Source of the DNA: Halomonas ventosae
GTDB lineage: Bacteria > Pseudomonadota > Gammaproteobacteria > Pseudomonadales > Halomonadaceae
Direction: 5' to 3'
Assembly (NCBI RefSeq): GCF_004361885.1
Contig: NZ_SNWH01000012.1
Location: forward strand, 25,774-89,773
DNA: 64,000 nucleotides
In this document: one piece after another, positions 21,719 through 35,733 of the stretch
Position numbering within the stretch: position 1 is the stretch's first letter
Layout: each line of letters begins with the position of its first letter
Made by a program: the position numbers and the translations under genes
Notes under the pieces: generated by a model
What the model saw: the letters and a program-made list of their open reading frames with translations, nothing else
Databases searched by the model: none
Told to the model about the DNA's origin: nothing

Positions 21719-24400
21719 ATGCTCCTGCATTACTACCGCTTCGTTCCCGACGACAGCCTCTTCGATATTGAGGCTTTCCGCGCCGAGCTCGCCGGCGAAC
21801 GATCGCCGATCGCCCCCTTCAAGACGGCGCTGCGCGCCATCCAGGCCCGCCTGGATGAGCGCTTTCGCGCCGGCGCCGACATCCGCGACCTGGTGCATGG
21901 CCGGGCGTGGTGTCTTGACCGCCTGCTGGCCCTCGTCTGGGAGCAGCACGCCTGGCCCGACGGCGGAGTGGCGCTGCTCGCTGTGGGCGGTTATGGCCGC
22001 GGCGAGCTGCACCCCCACTCCGACATCGACCTGCTGCTGCTGCTCGAGCAGGACGACGATACCCCCTATCGCGAGCCGCTAACGGCCTTCATCACCTTCC
22101 TTTGGGATATTGGCCTGGAGATCGGCCACAGCGTGCGCTCGCTGGCCGACTGCGAACGCGAGGCAAAGGCCGATATCACGGTGATCACCAACCTGCTCGA
22201 GACCCGCACCCTGGCCGGTCCCGAACGCCTGCGCGGGGCGATGCAGGCGCGCCTGTCCACCGACCGGATGTGGCCGGCAGACCGCTTCTTCGAGGCCAAG
22301 TGGCAGGAGCAGATCAGTCGCCACTACCGCTACAACAACTCTGAGTACCACCTGGAGCCCAACATCAAGAGCTCGCCGGGGGGGCTGCGCGACATCCAGA
22401 TGATCGGCTGGGTGGCCAAGCGCCACTTCGGCACCCAGCGCTACGAGGATCTGGTCGCCGGCGGCTTCATGAACGATCCCGAGCTGCGCATCCTCAGCCA
22501 GGGCCAGGCCTTCCTGTGGCAGGTACGCTACGCCCTGCACATGCTCAACGACCGCGCCGAGGACCGCCTGCTGTTCGACCACCAGCGCACCATCGCCACA
22601 TTGTTCGGCTATCGCGACACGCCGGAGCGGCTGGCCGTGGAGCAGTTCATGAAGCGATACTATCGCCATGTCACGGCACTGGCCGGACTCAACGACATGC
22701 TGCTGCAGCACTTCGACGAAGCAATCCTGCACGCCGGCGAGGCGCTCACCACGGTGCCGCTCAATGAGCGCTTCGAGATCAAGGGGGGCTACATCCAAGC
22801 ACGCTCGCGCGATGTCTTCCGCAAGCGTCCCTCGGCTCTGCTCGAGCTCTTCCTGCTGATGGCCGAGCACCCGGAGATCGAAGGGGTGCGCGCCGACACC
22901 ATTCGCCTGATCCGCGACCATCGCCACCTGATCGACGATCTCTACCGCGACGACCTGCGCCACCAGAGCCTGTTCATGGCGCTGCTGCGCTCGGGCGGCA
23001 ACGTGGCTCGCCAGCTGCAGCGCATGAATCGTTACGGCGTGCTCGGCAAGTACCTCCCCGAGTTCGGCCAGGCCGTGGGGCTGATGCAGCACGATCTCTT
23101 CCACATCTACACCGTGGATGCCCATACACTGCGCCTGCTCAAGTGCATCCACCGCTTCCGCAAGCCCCAGGCGAAAGAGGAGTTTCCGGTGGCCGCCAGC
23201 CTAATTCACCAGCTGCCCAAGCTGGAGCTGTTGTGGATCGCCGGCCTCTACCACGACATCGGCAAGGGACGCGGCGGCGACCACTCGACCCTGGGCGCCC
23301 GGGATGCCGAAGCCTTTTGTGAGCGCCACGGGCTCTCCCGCCGCGACACCCGCCTGGTCAGCTGGCTGGTCGAGCACCACCTGATGATGTCCATGGTCGC
23401 CCAGAAGCGCGACATCACCGATCCCGACGTGATCGCCGAGTTCGCCCGTCTGGTCGGTGACGAGACCCGGCTCGACTATCTCTATGTGCTGACGGTGGCC
23501 GACATCAACGCCACCAATCCGACCCTATGGAACGGCTGGCGGGCCTCGCTGCTGCGCCAGCTGCACGGCGAAACCAAGCGCGCCCTGCGCCGTGGCCTCG
23601 AAAACCCCCTGGAGCGCGACGACTGGGTGCAGGAAACCCGTAGCGAGGCTCACGCGCTGCTGGCCTCGGTAGGCGCCGACATGGCGCGGGTCGACCGGCT
23701 CTGGGAGTCGCTAGGCGAGGACTACTTCCTGCAGTACGCCCCCAGCGAGATCGTCTGGCAGACCCAGGGCATCCTCGACCACGGCGACAGCCAGCTGCCG
23801 CTAATCCTGATCAACGCCCCCATCGACGACATGGCCGAGGGCGGCACCAAAGTCTTCATCCACACCCGCTCGGTGGATGACCTCTTCGCCGCCACCGCCG
23901 CCGCCATGGACCAACTGGGTCTCTCCATCCACGACGCGCGCATCGCCACCTCCAGCAACGACTGGACGCTGAACACCTTCATCGTGCTGGATGACCACGG
24001 TCAGGCGATCCGTGACCGTGAGCGCATCGAGGAGATCCGCCGCCACCTGGTGGAGGAGCTCGACGACCCGGACGACTATCCGCGGATCGTCACCCGACAC
24101 ACCCCGCGCCAGCTCAAGCATTTCCGCGTGCCCACCGAGGTCAGCATCGAGCAGGACCCGGCCAACGAACGCACCCTGCTCGAGCTCGTCGCGCCCGACC
24201 GCCCCGGCCTGCTGGCCCGGGTGGGGAGCATCTTCATGGAGCAGGACATCGCGCTGTCGGCGGCCAAGATCGCCACGCTGGGCGAGCGGGTCGAGGACGT
24301 CTTCTTCATCACTGACAAGGCCGGCGCGCCGATCACCGACACCGAGCGCCAGCAGCAGCTGCGCGAGCGGCTTATCGAGGTCCTCGCCATCCCCGGCTGA
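21719..24400 (+). CDS. glnD: Bifunctional [protein-PII] uridylyltransferase / uridylyl-removing enzyme
   Basis: GlnD senses glutamine and adds or removes UMP on PII proteins, setting nitrogen regulation. The 893-aa protein has, in order: the nucleotidyltransferase domain with GGYGRGELHPHSDIDLL (about residues 90-107); an inserted helical region; an HD phosphohydrolase domain with GLYHDIGKGRGGDHS (near 510-525), responsible for UMP removal; and two C-terminal ACT domains (FIHTRSVDDLFAATAAA and LELVAPDRPGLLARVGSIF) that bind glutamine. It directly follows map, an arrangement conserved in E. coli. Confidence 0.97.
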   Translation: MLLHYYRFVPDDSLFDIEAFRAELAGERSPIAPFKTALRAIQARLDERFRAGADIRDLVHGRAWCLDRLLALVWEQHAWPDGGVALLAVGGYGRGELHPHSDIDLLLLLEQDDDTPYREPLTAFITFLWDIGLEIGHSVRSLADCEREAKADITVITNLLETRTLAGPERLRGAMQARLSTDRMWPADRFFEAKWQEQISRHYRYNNSEYHLEPNIKSSPGGLRDIQMIGWVAKRHFGTQRYEDLVAGGFMNDPELRILSQGQAFLWQVRYALHMLNDRAEDRLLFDHQRTIATLFGYRDTPERLAVEQFMKRYYRHVTALAGLNDMLLQHFDEAILHAGEALTTVPLNERFEIKGGYIQARSRDVFRKRPSALLELFLLMAEHPEIEGVRADTIRLIRDHRHLIDDLYRDDLRHQSLFMALLRSGGNVARQLQRMNRYGVLGKYLPEFGQAVGLMQHDLFHIYTVDAHTLRLLKCIHRFRKPQAKEEFPVAASLIHQLPKLELLWIAGLYHDIGKGRGGDHSTLGARDAEAFCERHGLSRRDTRLVSWLVEHHLMMSMVAQKRDITDPDVIAEFARLVGDETRLDYLYVLTVADINATNPTLWNGWRASLLRQLHGETKRALRRGLENPLERDDWVQETRSEAHALLASVGADMARVDRLWESLGEDYFLQYAPSEIVWQTQGILDHGDSQLPLILINAPIDDMAEGGTKVFIHTRSVDDLFAATAAAMDQLGLSIHDARIATSSNDWTLNTFIVLDDHGQAIRDRERIEEIRRHLVEELDDPDDYPRIVTRHTPRQLKHFRVPTEVSIEQDPANERTLLELVAPDRPGLLARVGSIFMEQDIALSAAKIATLGERVEDVFFITDKAGAPITDTERQQQLRERLIEVLAIPG

Positions 24401-24431
24401 CACCGCCCAGATTCAAGTAATGCAGCGGCGT

Positions 24432-24460
24432 TTGAGCCCGCCCCGGCGCTTGCCTATAAT
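24432..24460 (+). promoter_or_regulatory. Consensus sigma-70 promoter upstream of dapC
   Basis: TTGAGC (24432-24437), 17 bases, then a perfect TATAAT (24455-24460), ending about 95 bases before the dapC ATG and just after the glnD stop. It is the best match to the sigma-70 consensus noted in the window. It probably drives dapC-dapD-dapE. Confidence 0.75.
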
Positions 24461-24555
24461 CGACGCCTTTCTCGCCCGCGCGCTGCGGCCGGCCCGCGAG
24501 CCATTTCCGAAAACAGACGCCGGCGCTGGCACGCCCAAGGCGCACCTGGACCGCC

Positions 24556-25761
24556 ATGAACCCCGACCTCGACGCGCTCAAGCCCTACCCCTTCGAGAAG
24601 CTCGCCGCCCTCAAGGCCGGCGTGACGCCGCCCGAGGGACTGACACACATCCCGCTGACCATCGGCGAGCCCCAACATGCACCCTTCGCGGCGGCCCTCG
24701 AGGCACTCACGACCCACCGCGAGGACTTCGCCCGCTATCCGGCCACCGCGGGGACGGCCGAGCTACGGGAGGCGATTGCCGGCTGGACGAGACGACGCTT
24801 CGCCCTGGAGGGCCTCGACGCCGAGACCCAGGTGCTGCCGGTGAACGGCACCCGGGAGGCGATCTTCGCCTTTGTCCAGGCCACGCTGGACCGCACCCGC
24901 CCCGCCAGGGTGGCGATGCCCAACCCCTTCTACCAGATCTACGAGGGTGCGACCCTGCTCGCCGGCGGCGAGCCGCTGTATCTCGACGCCACGGCCGACA
25001 GCGGCTTCCTGCCGGACCACGAGGCGGTTCCGGCCGAGACCTGGCGCGACGTCCAGCTGGTATTTCTCTGCTCGCCGGCCAACCCCACCGGTGCGGTGAC
25101 GCCGCTGGTCGAGTTCGAGAAGCTCATCGCCCTGGCCGATGAGCACGACTTCCTGATCGCCTCGGACGAGTGCTACTCGGAGCTCTACCTGGACGAGGCC
25201 GCCCCGCCGCCGGGGCTGCTCGAGGCCTGTGCGCGCCTCGGTCGCCACGACTACCGGCGCTGCCTGGTATTCCACTCGCTCTCCAAGCGCTCCAACCTGC
25301 CGGGGTTGCGCTCCGGGTTCGTCGCCGGTGACGCCGAGCTGATCGCCCCGTTCCGGCGCTACCGCACCTACCACGGCTGCGCCATGTCGCTGCCCGTGCA
25401 ACAGGCCTCGATCGCCGCCTGGCACGACGAAGCTCACGTGCGCGCCAACCGCGCTGCCTACCGCGAGAAATTCACCGCGGTGACCGAGATTCTCGCTCCG
25501 GTCATGGACTTTCCCGCTCCCCAGGCGAGCTTCTATCTATGGCCGGCGGTGCCCGGCGGGGACGACGAGGCCTTCACTCGCGCGCTCCATGCCGAGGCGA
25601 ACGTCAGCGTGCTGCCCGGCCGCTACATGGGCCGGGTCGGCAGCAGCGGCACCAACCCCGGCAGCGGCCGGCTGCGCCTGGCACTGGTCGCCGAGCTCGA
25701 GGCCACGGTGGAGGCCGCCTGGCGCATCCGTCGTTTCATCGAGAGGAACCCCCGATGCTGA
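24556..25761 (+). CDS. dapC: Succinyldiaminopimelate transaminase DapC
   Basis: This PLP-dependent class I/II aminotransferase converts N-succinyl-2-amino-6-oxopimelate to N-succinyl-LL-diaminopimelate in lysine and peptidoglycan synthesis. The 401-aa protein starts MNPDLDALKPYPFEKL. The PLP lysine is in HSLSKRSNLPGLRSGF, with CSPANPTGAV and SDECYSELY upstream. The C-terminal substrate arginine region is SGRLRLALVAE. The following dapD and dapE support the dapC assignment over other aminotransferases. Its stop overlaps the ATG of a truncated reductase frame. Confidence 0.93.
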   Translation: MNPDLDALKPYPFEKLAALKAGVTPPEGLTHIPLTIGEPQHAPFAAALEALTTHREDFARYPATAGTAELREAIAGWTRRRFALEGLDAETQVLPVNGTREAIFAFVQATLDRTRPARVAMPNPFYQIYEGATLLAGGEPLYLDATADSGFLPDHEAVPAETWRDVQLVFLCSPANPTGAVTPLVEFEKLIALADEHDFLIASDECYSELYLDEAAPPPGLLEACARLGRHDYRRCLVFHSLSKRSNLPGLRSGFVAGDAELIAPFRRYRTYHGCAMSLPVQQASIAAWHDEAHVRANRAAYREKFTAVTEILAPVMDFPAPQASFYLWPAVPGGDDEAFTRALHAEANVSVLPGRYMGRVGSSGTNPGSGRLRLALVAELEATVEAAWRIRRFIERNPRC

Positions 25762-25850
25762 CCCACCCCACCCTGCTCAAGCGCCCGCTGCTCGATAGCG
25801 GGGAGGAGATCATCGTCGGCTACCGCGACGGCGACTACGACTCACGCTAG
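25755..25850 (+). pseudogene. C-terminal stub of an ArsC/Spx-like (YffB) reductase
   Basis: A 31-codon frame, MLTHPTLLKRPLLDSGEEII then VGYRDGDYDSR, begins inside the dapC stop codon region. It matches the C-terminal section of ArsC/Spx/YffB proteins, where the conserved LIKRP(V/L)L motif lies about 80-90 residues into a protein of about 115 aa. The thioredoxin-like N-terminal domain with its CxxC/CxT motif is absent. In pseudomonads a full arsC-like gene lies between dapC and dapD, so I read this as the end of that gene after an internal deletion. The stub might still be translated through overlap with dapC. Confidence 0.65.
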
Positions 25851-25895
25851 GGTCTGCTCAGGCCCTTCCCCCACGCTTTCAGAGGAGACCACCCC

Positions 25896-26921
25896 ATGCT
25901 GAGCTTCGCACTCGGAATCGGCACCCAGAATACCCAGGGCGACTGGCTGGAGATCTACTACCCAGCCCCGCTGCTTAACCCTGACGCCGAGCTGGTGGCC
26001 GCCGCCGCCAAGGTACTCGATGCCCCCGACGGCAATGCCGCGGTGAGCTTCCTGCCCGAGCAGTGCGACGAGCTGGCCGAGGCACTGAGGGCGGCCGGCC
26101 ACGAGAAGCAGGCCGAGCTCGCCGACGCCCTGGCTGCCAGCCGGCGGCCGCTGGTGGCGATGTTCCTGGACGTGGACACTCCACCCCAGGGCGCCCCGGA
26201 GGTCTACCTCAAGCTACACCTGCTCTCCCATCGCCTGGTAAAACCCCACGGCCTGGACCTCACCGGCATGTTCGGCCTGCTGCGCAATATCGCCTGGACC
26301 AGCGAGGGGGCCATCGACATCGAGGAGCTGCCGGCGCGGCGCCTCAAGGCGCGCCTGGAGGGCCGCGCGCTCTCCGTGGATTGCGTCGACAAGTTCCCCA
26401 AGATGACCGACTACGTGGTCCCGGGCGGAGTGCGCATCGGCGACACCGCGCGAGTGCGCCTGGGCGCCTACCTCGGCGAGGGCACCACGGTGATGCACGA
26501 GGGCTTCGTCAACTTCAACGCCGGCACAGAGGGGCCGGGCATGATCGAGGGCCGCATCTCCGCCGGGGTGATGGTCGGCAAGGGCTCGGACCTCGGCGGC
26601 GGCTGCTCCACCATGGGCACCCTCTCCGGCGGCGGCAACATCGTCATTAAGGTGGGCGAAGGTTGCCTGATCGGCGCCAATGCCGGCATCGGCATCCCGC
26701 TGGGCGACCGTTGCACCGTGGAGGCCGGCCTCTACCTCACCGCCGGGGCCAAGGTCACCCTGCTCGACGACGAGGGCCAGGAGGTCGAGACCGTGGCCGC
26801 CCGGAAGCTGGCCGGCCAGGACGACCTGCTGCTGCGCCGCAACTCCCAGAACGGTCGCATCGAGTGCCTCACCAACAAGAGCGCCATCGCGCTCAACGAG
26901 GCGCTGCATGCCAACTACTAA
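25896..26921 (+). CDS. dapD: 2,3,4,5-tetrahydropyridine-2,6-dicarboxylate N-succinyltransferase DapD (long type)
   Basis: DapD succinylates tetrahydrodipicolinate using succinyl-CoA in the lysine/DAP pathway. The 341-aa protein belongs to the long form found in pseudomonads and actinobacteria rather than the 274-aa enterobacterial form. It has an N-terminal alpha/beta domain and a left-handed beta-helix with hexapeptides (about residues 180-290: [48 protein letters not shown]). It overlaps dapE by 14 bases. Confidence 0.95.
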   Translation: MLSFALGIGTQNTQGDWLEIYYPAPLLNPDAELVAAAAKVLDAPDGNAAVSFLPEQCDELAEALRAAGHEKQAELADALAASRRPLVAMFLDVDTPPQGAPEVYLKLHLLSHRLVKPHGLDLTGMFGLLRNIAWTSEGAIDIEELPARRLKARLEGRALSVDCVDKFPKMTDYVVPGGVRIGDTARVRLGAYLGEGTTVMHEGFVNFNAGTEGPGMIEGRISAGVMVGKGSDLGGGCSTMGTLSGGGNIVIKVGEGCLIGANAGIGIPLGDRCTVEAGLYLTAGAKVTLLDDEGQEVETVAARKLAGQDDLLLRRNSQNGRIECLTNKSAIALNEALHANY

Positions 26922-28080
26922 GCCGCCGGCGCTCTCCCCGACCCTGCAGCTCGCCTTCGAGCTGATCCGGCGCCCCTCGGTGACGCCGGATGACCTGGGC
27001 TGCCAGGCGCTGATGATCGAGCGCCTCGCGGCGCTCGGCTTCCGGATCCAGCGCCTGCCCTTCGGCGACGTGCAGAACGTCTGGGCGACCCGCGGCCATC
27101 ACGGCCCGCTGCTGGCCTTTGCCGGCCATACCGACGTGGTCCCCAGCGGCCCCCACATCCACTGGGAGTTCCCGCCCTTCGAGCCGTGCATCGACGAGGC
27201 GGGCATGCTGCGGGGCAGGGGCGCCGCCGACATGAAGGGCAGCCTAGCGGCGATGGTCACCGCGGTGGAGCGTTTCGTCGAGGCACACCCGGACCACCAC
27301 GGGCGCATCGGCTTCTTGATCACCTCCGACGAGGAGGGGCCGGCAGTGGACGGCACCCGGGCCGTGGTCGAGCATCTGCGCGAGACCCACGAGCGGCTCG
27401 ACTACTGCATCGTCGGCGAACCCTCCTCCACCGAGCGCCTCGGCGACGTGATCAAGAACGGCCGCCGCGGCTCGCTGGGCGGAGTGCTACATATCAAGGG
27501 CATCCAGGGCCATGTCGCCTACCCGCATCTGGCGCGCAACCCCATCCACCAGGCGCTGCCTGCGCTGGACGCCCTGGCCAGGGAGCACTGGGACGCCGGC
27601 AACACCTTCTTCCCGGCGACCAACTTCCAGATATCCAATTTCCGCTCGGGCACCGGCGCCACCAACGTCATCCCCGGCGACGTCGAGGTGGTGTTCAATT
27701 TCCGCTTCTCCACCGAGGTGACCCACGAGCAGCTGCGCAGCCGAACCGAGGCGCTACTGGAGGCCCACGGCCTCGACTATCACCTAGACTGGACACTCAA
27801 CGGCGAGCCCTTCCTCACCGCCGAAGGCGAGCTGGTGGAGGCCGCCGTCAACGGCGTCGAGGATGTCCTGGGGCACCGCCCCGAGCTCTCCACCGCTGGC
27901 GGCACCTCGGACGGACGCTTCATCGCCACCCTGGGCAGCCAGGTGGTCGAGCTCGGCCCCTGCAATGCCACCATCCACCAGGTCAACGAGCGGGTACGTG
28001 CCTCGGACCTCGAGGAGCTCAGCCGAGTCTATGAGGCGATCCTCACCCGGCTTTTCATCAACGGCACGGCCCGGCCCTGA
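26908..28080 (+). CDS. dapE: Succinyl-diaminopimelate desuccinylase
   Basis: DapE is a dinuclear zinc hydrolase that releases LL-DAP from its N-succinyl form. I placed the start at the ATG at 26908 ([20 protein letters not shown]), inside the end of dapD; the frame runs on upstream in the shadow of dapD. The 390-aa protein has the M20 motifs [11 protein letters not shown] (metal His), [10 protein letters not shown] (bridging Asp), [12 protein letters not shown] (catalytic Glu pair), VGEPSS and the C-terminal GGTSDGRF. Confidence 0.95.
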   Translation: MPTTKPPALSPTLQLAFELIRRPSVTPDDLGCQALMIERLAALGFRIQRLPFGDVQNVWATRGHHGPLLAFAGHTDVVPSGPHIHWEFPPFEPCIDEAGMLRGRGAADMKGSLAAMVTAVERFVEAHPDHHGRIGFLITSDEEGPAVDGTRAVVEHLRETHERLDYCIVGEPSSTERLGDVIKNGRRGSLGGVLHIKGIQGHVAYPHLARNPIHQALPALDALAREHWDAGNTFFPATNFQISNFRSGTGATNVIPGDVEVVFNFRFSTEVTHEQLRSRTEALLEAHGLDYHLDWTLNGEPFLTAEGELVEAAVNGVEDVLGHRPELSTAGGTSDGRFIATLGSQVVELGPCNATIHQVNERVRASDLEELSRVYEAILTRLFINGTARP

Positions 28081-28087
28081 GGCGCCC

Positions 28088-28474
28088 ATGCAACCCTTTC
28101 CCGATATCGAGATCTATCTGGCCCACTGCGACATCACGCGGCTTGATGCCTGGCTCCAGCAGGCCATCGGTGCCGAGCCGCTCTGCCCCGCGGGCAAGCA
28201 CAAGTGGCGCACCCTAGGCCACGTCGCAGCCGGAGAAGTGCCGGTGCTGGTGGTGGAGAAGGCCGCCGACGGCTTCGCTAGCCTGTGGCTCGACAGTGCC
28301 GAGACACCCTGGGCGACTGACCTAGCGTGTGCCAGGGAAGCCGCCGCGCGGCTGGGCTGCGAGGTGCGCTGCTCGCTGGGCGGCTGGCAGCCCGGCGATG
28401 ACCCGGACCGCTTCCTGCAAGTGAAAGCGGATGGCCACGAGCAGCCGATCGACTGGGCCGACTCCGGGAAGTGA
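28088..28474 (+). CDS. Conserved-looking hypothetical protein, 128 aa
   Basis: I do not recognise this family. The ATG follows GAGGCGCCC only 7 bases after the dapE stop, so it is probably the last gene of the dap operon. The protein is acidic, has no signal peptide or membrane segment, and carries four cysteines (HCDIT, PLCPAG, LACARE, LGCEVRC region) without a zinc-finger spacing. The ordered secondary structure implied by EIYLAHCDITRLDAWLQ and the codon use support a real gene. A strong hairpin terminator follows. Confidence 0.75.
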   Translation: MQPFPDIEIYLAHCDITRLDAWLQQAIGAEPLCPAGKHKWRTLGHVAAGEVPVLVVEKAADGFASLWLDSAETPWATDLACAREAAARLGCEVRCSLGGWQPGDDPDRFLQVKADGHEQPIDWADSGK

Positions 28475-28495
28475 CCCCGGCCCCTGGGCCAGACG

Positions 28496-28527
28496 CGACA
28501 ACGCCCCGCCGAGGCGGGGCGTTGTCG
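28496..28527. terminator. Bidirectional hairpin between the dap operon and the cold-shock gene
   Basis: A 14-bp perfect stem (28496-28509 CGACAACGCCCCGC pairing with 28514-28527) with a CGAG loop lies between convergent genes. The poly-T tract is weak on both strands. Confidence 0.75.
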
Positions 28528-28566
28528 TTGGCAGTGAGATAACGCGCCGAGCGCAGGCGCTTCGAT

Positions 28567-29031
28567 TCACGTAATCACGGTGACGTCGTCGGCTTGAAGC
28601 CCCCGCTCATTCTGGATGACGTGGTAGCGAACCTTCTGGCCTTCGGCCAGGGTACGGTGTCCTCGCCCGCGGATGGCACGAAAATGCACGAAGACGTCCT
28701 CGCCATCGCCACGGGTGATGAAGCCATAGCCCTTGTTGATATTGAACCACTTCACTTCGCCGATCTCGCGATCGTCATTCTCGACCTCGGCCAAGTTGAC
28801 CAGCTGGGGCGTCAGGGCATTGACTACCAAGGTGGCGACCAGCAGTACCAGGAAAACCGCCGCTGCGGCGGCGAAATAGACCACAGCCACACCGCCAACC
28901 TGGAGGCTTTCAAACAGCTCTTGGGACAGCACACCGCCGGTAAGATGAACGAACAGGGCAATCAGCAGCGGGGCCGGCGCGGCCAGCAGCAGGCTGATAA
29001 GACTACAACGAAACACGACCTTTCGATTCAT
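28567..29031 (-). CDS. Membrane-anchored cold-shock-domain protein
   Basis: From the ATG at 29031 ([12 protein letters not shown]) the 154-aa protein has two predicted membrane helices (about residues 9-30 and 46-72), a short acidic linker ([11 protein letters not shown]), and a complete cold-shock domain from residue 91 ([20 protein letters not shown], then VFVHFRAI and [18 protein letters not shown]). RNP1 (KGYGF) and RNP2 (VFVHF) nucleic-acid-binding motifs are intact. It would tether an RNA- or ssDNA-binding domain to the inner membrane. The frame extends 16 codons upstream, but the domain layout favours this start. It is divergent from slyX. Confidence 0.8.
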   Translation of the reverse strand: MNRKVVFRCSLISLLLAAPAPLLIALFVHLTGGVLSQELFESLQVGGVAVVYFAAAAAVFLVLLVATLVVNALTPQLVNLAEVENDDREIGEVKWFNINKGYGFITRGDGEDVFVHFRAIRGRGHRTLAEGQKVRYHVIQNERGLQADDVTVIT

Positions 29032-29096
29032 GGACCTATAAGACTCTCTTGTAGAGGTGAAAGGAAGGAAGGCATACATGATCCGCGAGGTGCACG

Positions 29097-29375
29097 ATGA
29101 ACGGCGACACTCAGCGCGAGGATTCTACCATGGGCACCGAGGCAACGCCTGCCGAGCTGGCACGGCGGCTTGAGGCCTTGGAGAGCCGCATCGCCTACCA
29201 GGAGCATTGGCTCGACACCCTGGACGCGGCCGTAGCCGGCCAGGAGCAACGCCTGGCGCGGCTGGAGAGGCTCAATGCACTGATGACGGAGCGGCTGCGC
29301 GACCAGCGGCGGGCACTGCAGGAAAGCGACACGTCGACACCCCACCCCGCGGACGAAGTGCCGCCGCATTACTGA
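29097..29375 (+). CDS. slyX: SlyX family protein
   Basis: SlyX proteins are small coiled-coil proteins of unknown function. The 92-aa product has heptad-rich sequence ([20 protein letters not shown] then [17 protein letters not shown]) and the diagnostic C terminus PPHY. AGGTG lies 5 bases before the ATG at 29097. A second ATG at 29130 would give 81 aa, closer to the family norm of about 72. Confidence 0.85.
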   Translation: MNGDTQREDSTMGTEATPAELARRLEALESRIAYQEHWLDTLDAAVAGQEQRLARLERLNALMTERLRDQRRALQESDTSTPHPADEVPPHY

Positions 29376-29427
29376 TCCAGGCTTCAAGGGGCCAAGCATG
29401 TAAGCGGCGCCATCTGGGCAAGCAGCG

Positions 29428-29515
29428 CCGGGGGCAGGCCTGGAGGGATTCCTACGCCAAGGATGGCGTCGGTAGCGCCCGGGAAGGGTTCACAGCGCCC
29501 CGAGCAGGCCTGTCG
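29428..29515 (-). repeat. Structured intergenic repeat, short form, copy 4
   Basis: It lies in the 205-base gap between the convergent slyX and trxB. It repeats the copy at 2488 in the same orientation: CGGGGGCAGGCCTGGAGGGA, CCTACGCCAAGGATGGCGTC, GTAGCGCCC, AAGGGTTCACAGCGCCC and the end AGGCCTGTCGC. The terminal inverted repeat is AGGCCT on both sides, where copy 1 has AGGCTT and AAGCCT. Confidence 0.8.
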
Positions 29516-29580
29516 CAGGACAAGCCGCGACATCATGCCATCAGGGCAACTCTCCCGCAGCCTGGGCGCTTGTCGCTGGC

Positions 29581-30875
<1,295 letters not shown>

Positions 30876-31058
30876 GCTCCTCCCTCGACATCTTGCGCAC
30901 TGCTGAAATATGGGGGCCAGGACCGGTATTTCAAGCGCGCTACCGTGACACACCAGCGAGCGGTGCTTGAAAAGGGCGACTATCATGACCATGTCATAAC
31001 CCAGGTACCAGGATGGTGCCTTATCCACCTGTGATGCGAAAAAAGGAGAAAAGTCAAC

Positions 31059-33803
<2,745 letters not shown>

Positions 33804-33828
33804 GCGAGGGAGCAACCAACGACGCGAC

Positions 33829-33858
33829 AAGGCCTTGCCGGGAGACCGGCGGGGCCTT
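33829..33858 (+). terminator. Terminator-like hairpin after acnA
   Basis: AAGGCCTTGCCGG pairs with CCGGCGGGGCCTT (13 bp with two G-T pairs) around a GAGA loop, 25 bases after the acnA stop, followed by CTTGG. The T-tract is weak. Confidence 0.6.
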
Positions 33859-33870
33859 CTTGGTATTGGG

Positions 33871-33902
33871 GCTTCGGGCAGGAAGTTACTCCTGCCCGAA
33901 GC
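33871..33902 (-). terminator. Terminator-like hairpin after maeA
   Basis: A perfect 12-bp stem (GCTTCGGGCAGG with CCTGCCCGAAGC) with an 8-base loop lies 13 bases beyond the maeA stop, in the convergent acnA-maeA gap. It may serve both strands. Confidence 0.65.
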
Positions 33903-33915
33903 TCGTGGCTCTAGC

Positions 33916-35595
33916 TTAGAACGAGCGGCGACGGTAGCGACGGTATACCGGCGTCCAGGAATTGCGCTCGATGGCCTCGCGCAACTTGATGCCGTTGGTC
34001 TTAAGTGCCACGCCTTCGCCCTGGGCCTGGGCGGCCACGTCGAAGGCAATTGCCTTGGAAAGTTCGCGGATGTTCGAGAGCGGCGGCAGCAGCGCGCCCA
34101 CCCCCTGCTTGACCAGCGGCGCCTCGCGGGCCAATGCCCGCGACGAGGCCATCAGCATGGCATCGGTGACCCGCCTTGCCCCCGCGGCTACCACGCCGAG
34201 GCCGATCCCCGGGAAGATATAGGCGTTGTTGCACTGGGCAATGGGGATGCGGCGGCCACCGTACTCCACCGGCGGGAAGGGGCTACCGGTGGCGACCAGT
34301 GCCTGGCCATCGGTCCAGCGGATCACGTCCTCCGGCACTGCCTCGGCCCGGGAAGTAGGATTGGAGAGCGGCATGATCAGCGGCATCTCGCAGCCGGCGT
34401 GCATGGCGCGCACCACCTCCTCGGTGAAAATCCCCGGCATGCCGCAGACCCCGATCAGTATCGTGGGCTTGATGCGCCGCACCACCTCGAGCAGCGACTG
34501 GCCTTCCCAGTCGGCCACGCTCACAGGGTCGTGGGCTAACCGGCCCTGGAAGTCGCGCAGCCAGGCCTGCTCGGAGGTGACCAGTCCCTCACGATCGACC
34601 ATGTAGATACGCGAGCGCGCTTCTCGCTCTGTCAGGCCCTCTGCCTGCATGGCCACCACCACCTGCTCGGCGATACCACAGCCGGCGGAGCCCGCGCCGA
34701 CGAACACCACCTTCTGCTGGCCGATGCTCGCGTCGCGGGCCTGGCAGGCCGCCATCAGAGTGCCCACTACCACCGAGGCGGTCCCTTGGACGTCGTCGTT
34801 GAAGCAGCAGAGCTTGTCGCGATAACGGTCGAGCAGTGGCAGGGCATTGGCCTGGGCGAAGTCCTCGAACTGCAGCAGCACTCCCGGCCAGCGGCGCTTC
34901 ACTGCAGCGATAAATTCGTCCATGAAGGCATCGTACTCCTCCTGGGAAACGCGCCGGTGGCGCCAGCCCATGTACATGGGATCGTCGAGCAGCGCCTGGT
35001 TGTTGGTGCCCACGTCGAGCATGATCGGCTGAGTATAGGCCGGACTGATGCCGCCGCACGCCGTGTAGAGCGCCAGCTTGCCGATGGGAATGCCCATGCC
35101 GCCGATGCCCTGGTCGCCGAGCCCCAGGATGCGTTCGCCGTCGGTGACCACGATCACCTTGACCTTGTCCTTGGTGGAGCTGCGCAGGATGTCATCCATA
35201 CGGTTACGGTCCGGATAGGCGATGAACAGCCCCCGATGGTTGCGGTAGATGTTGGAGAACTCCTCGCAGGCCTTGCCGACCGTAGGGGTGTAGATGATCG
35301 GCAGCATCTCCTCGAGGTGCTCCGAGACCAGCCGGTAATAGAGGGTCTCGTTGTCGTCCTGGATGGCACGCAGGTAGATATGCTTGTCCAAGTCGCTCTG
35401 GGTCTGCCGGTACTGTCGATAGGCCCGTTCCACCTGCTCTTCGATGGTTTCCACGTTCTGTGGCAACAGGCCGATGAGGTTGAACTCCAGGCGCTCCTCG
35501 CGGGTGAAGGCGCTGCCCTTGTTGAGCAGCGGCATCTCGAGCAGTGACGGGCCGGCATAGGGAATATAGAGCGGACGCTTCTGGTCGTTGGTCAT
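33916..35595 (-). CDS. maeA: NAD-dependent malic enzyme
   Basis: This enzyme oxidatively decarboxylates malate to pyruvate. I chose the ATG at 35595 ([20 protein letters not shown]), preceded by GAGG, giving 559 aa, close to E. coli MaeA (565). Visible motifs are [17 protein letters not shown] (substrate and signature), [34 protein letters not shown], and the Rossmann loop [17 protein letters not shown] preference follows from homology to MaeA; NADP use cannot be excluded. Confidence 0.93.
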   Translation of the reverse strand: MTNDQKRPLYIPYAGPSLLEMPLLNKGSAFTREERLEFNLIGLLPQNVETIEEQVERAYRQYRQTQSDLDKHIYLRAIQDDNETLYYRLVSEHLEEMLPIIYTPTVGKACEEFSNIYRNHRGLFIAYPDRNRMDDILRSSTKDKVKVIVVTDGERILGLGDQGIGGMGIPIGKLALYTACGGISPAYTQPIMLDVGTNNQALLDDPMYMGWRHRRVSQEEYDAFMDEFIAAVKRRWPGVLLQFEDFAQANALPLLDRYRDKLCCFNDDVQGTASVVVGTLMAACQARDASIGQQKVVFVGAGSAGCGIAEQVVVAMQAEGLTEREARSRIYMVDREGLVTSEQAWLRDFQGRLAHDPVSVADWEGQSLLEVVRRIKPTILIGVCGMPGIFTEEVVRAMHAGCEMPLIMPLSNPTSRAEAVPEDVIRWTDGQALVATGSPFPPVEYGGRRIPIAQCNNAYIFPGIGLGVVAAGARRVTDAMLMASSRALAREAPLVKQGVGALLPPLSNIRELSKAIAFDVAAQAQGEGVALKTNGIKLREAIERNSWTPVYRRYRRRSF

Positions 35596-35733
35596 CTCTC
35601 GCCTCGATACGGTGACTGGAACGGGCCGTTGGCGCTCTGTCGACGCCTTGTCGCCAACTCTAGCACGCCGCAAACGACGGCGCCCCGGCCTAGAGCCGGG
35701 GCGCTGCGGTGCGAATGCGGTCGGAGTCTCGGT

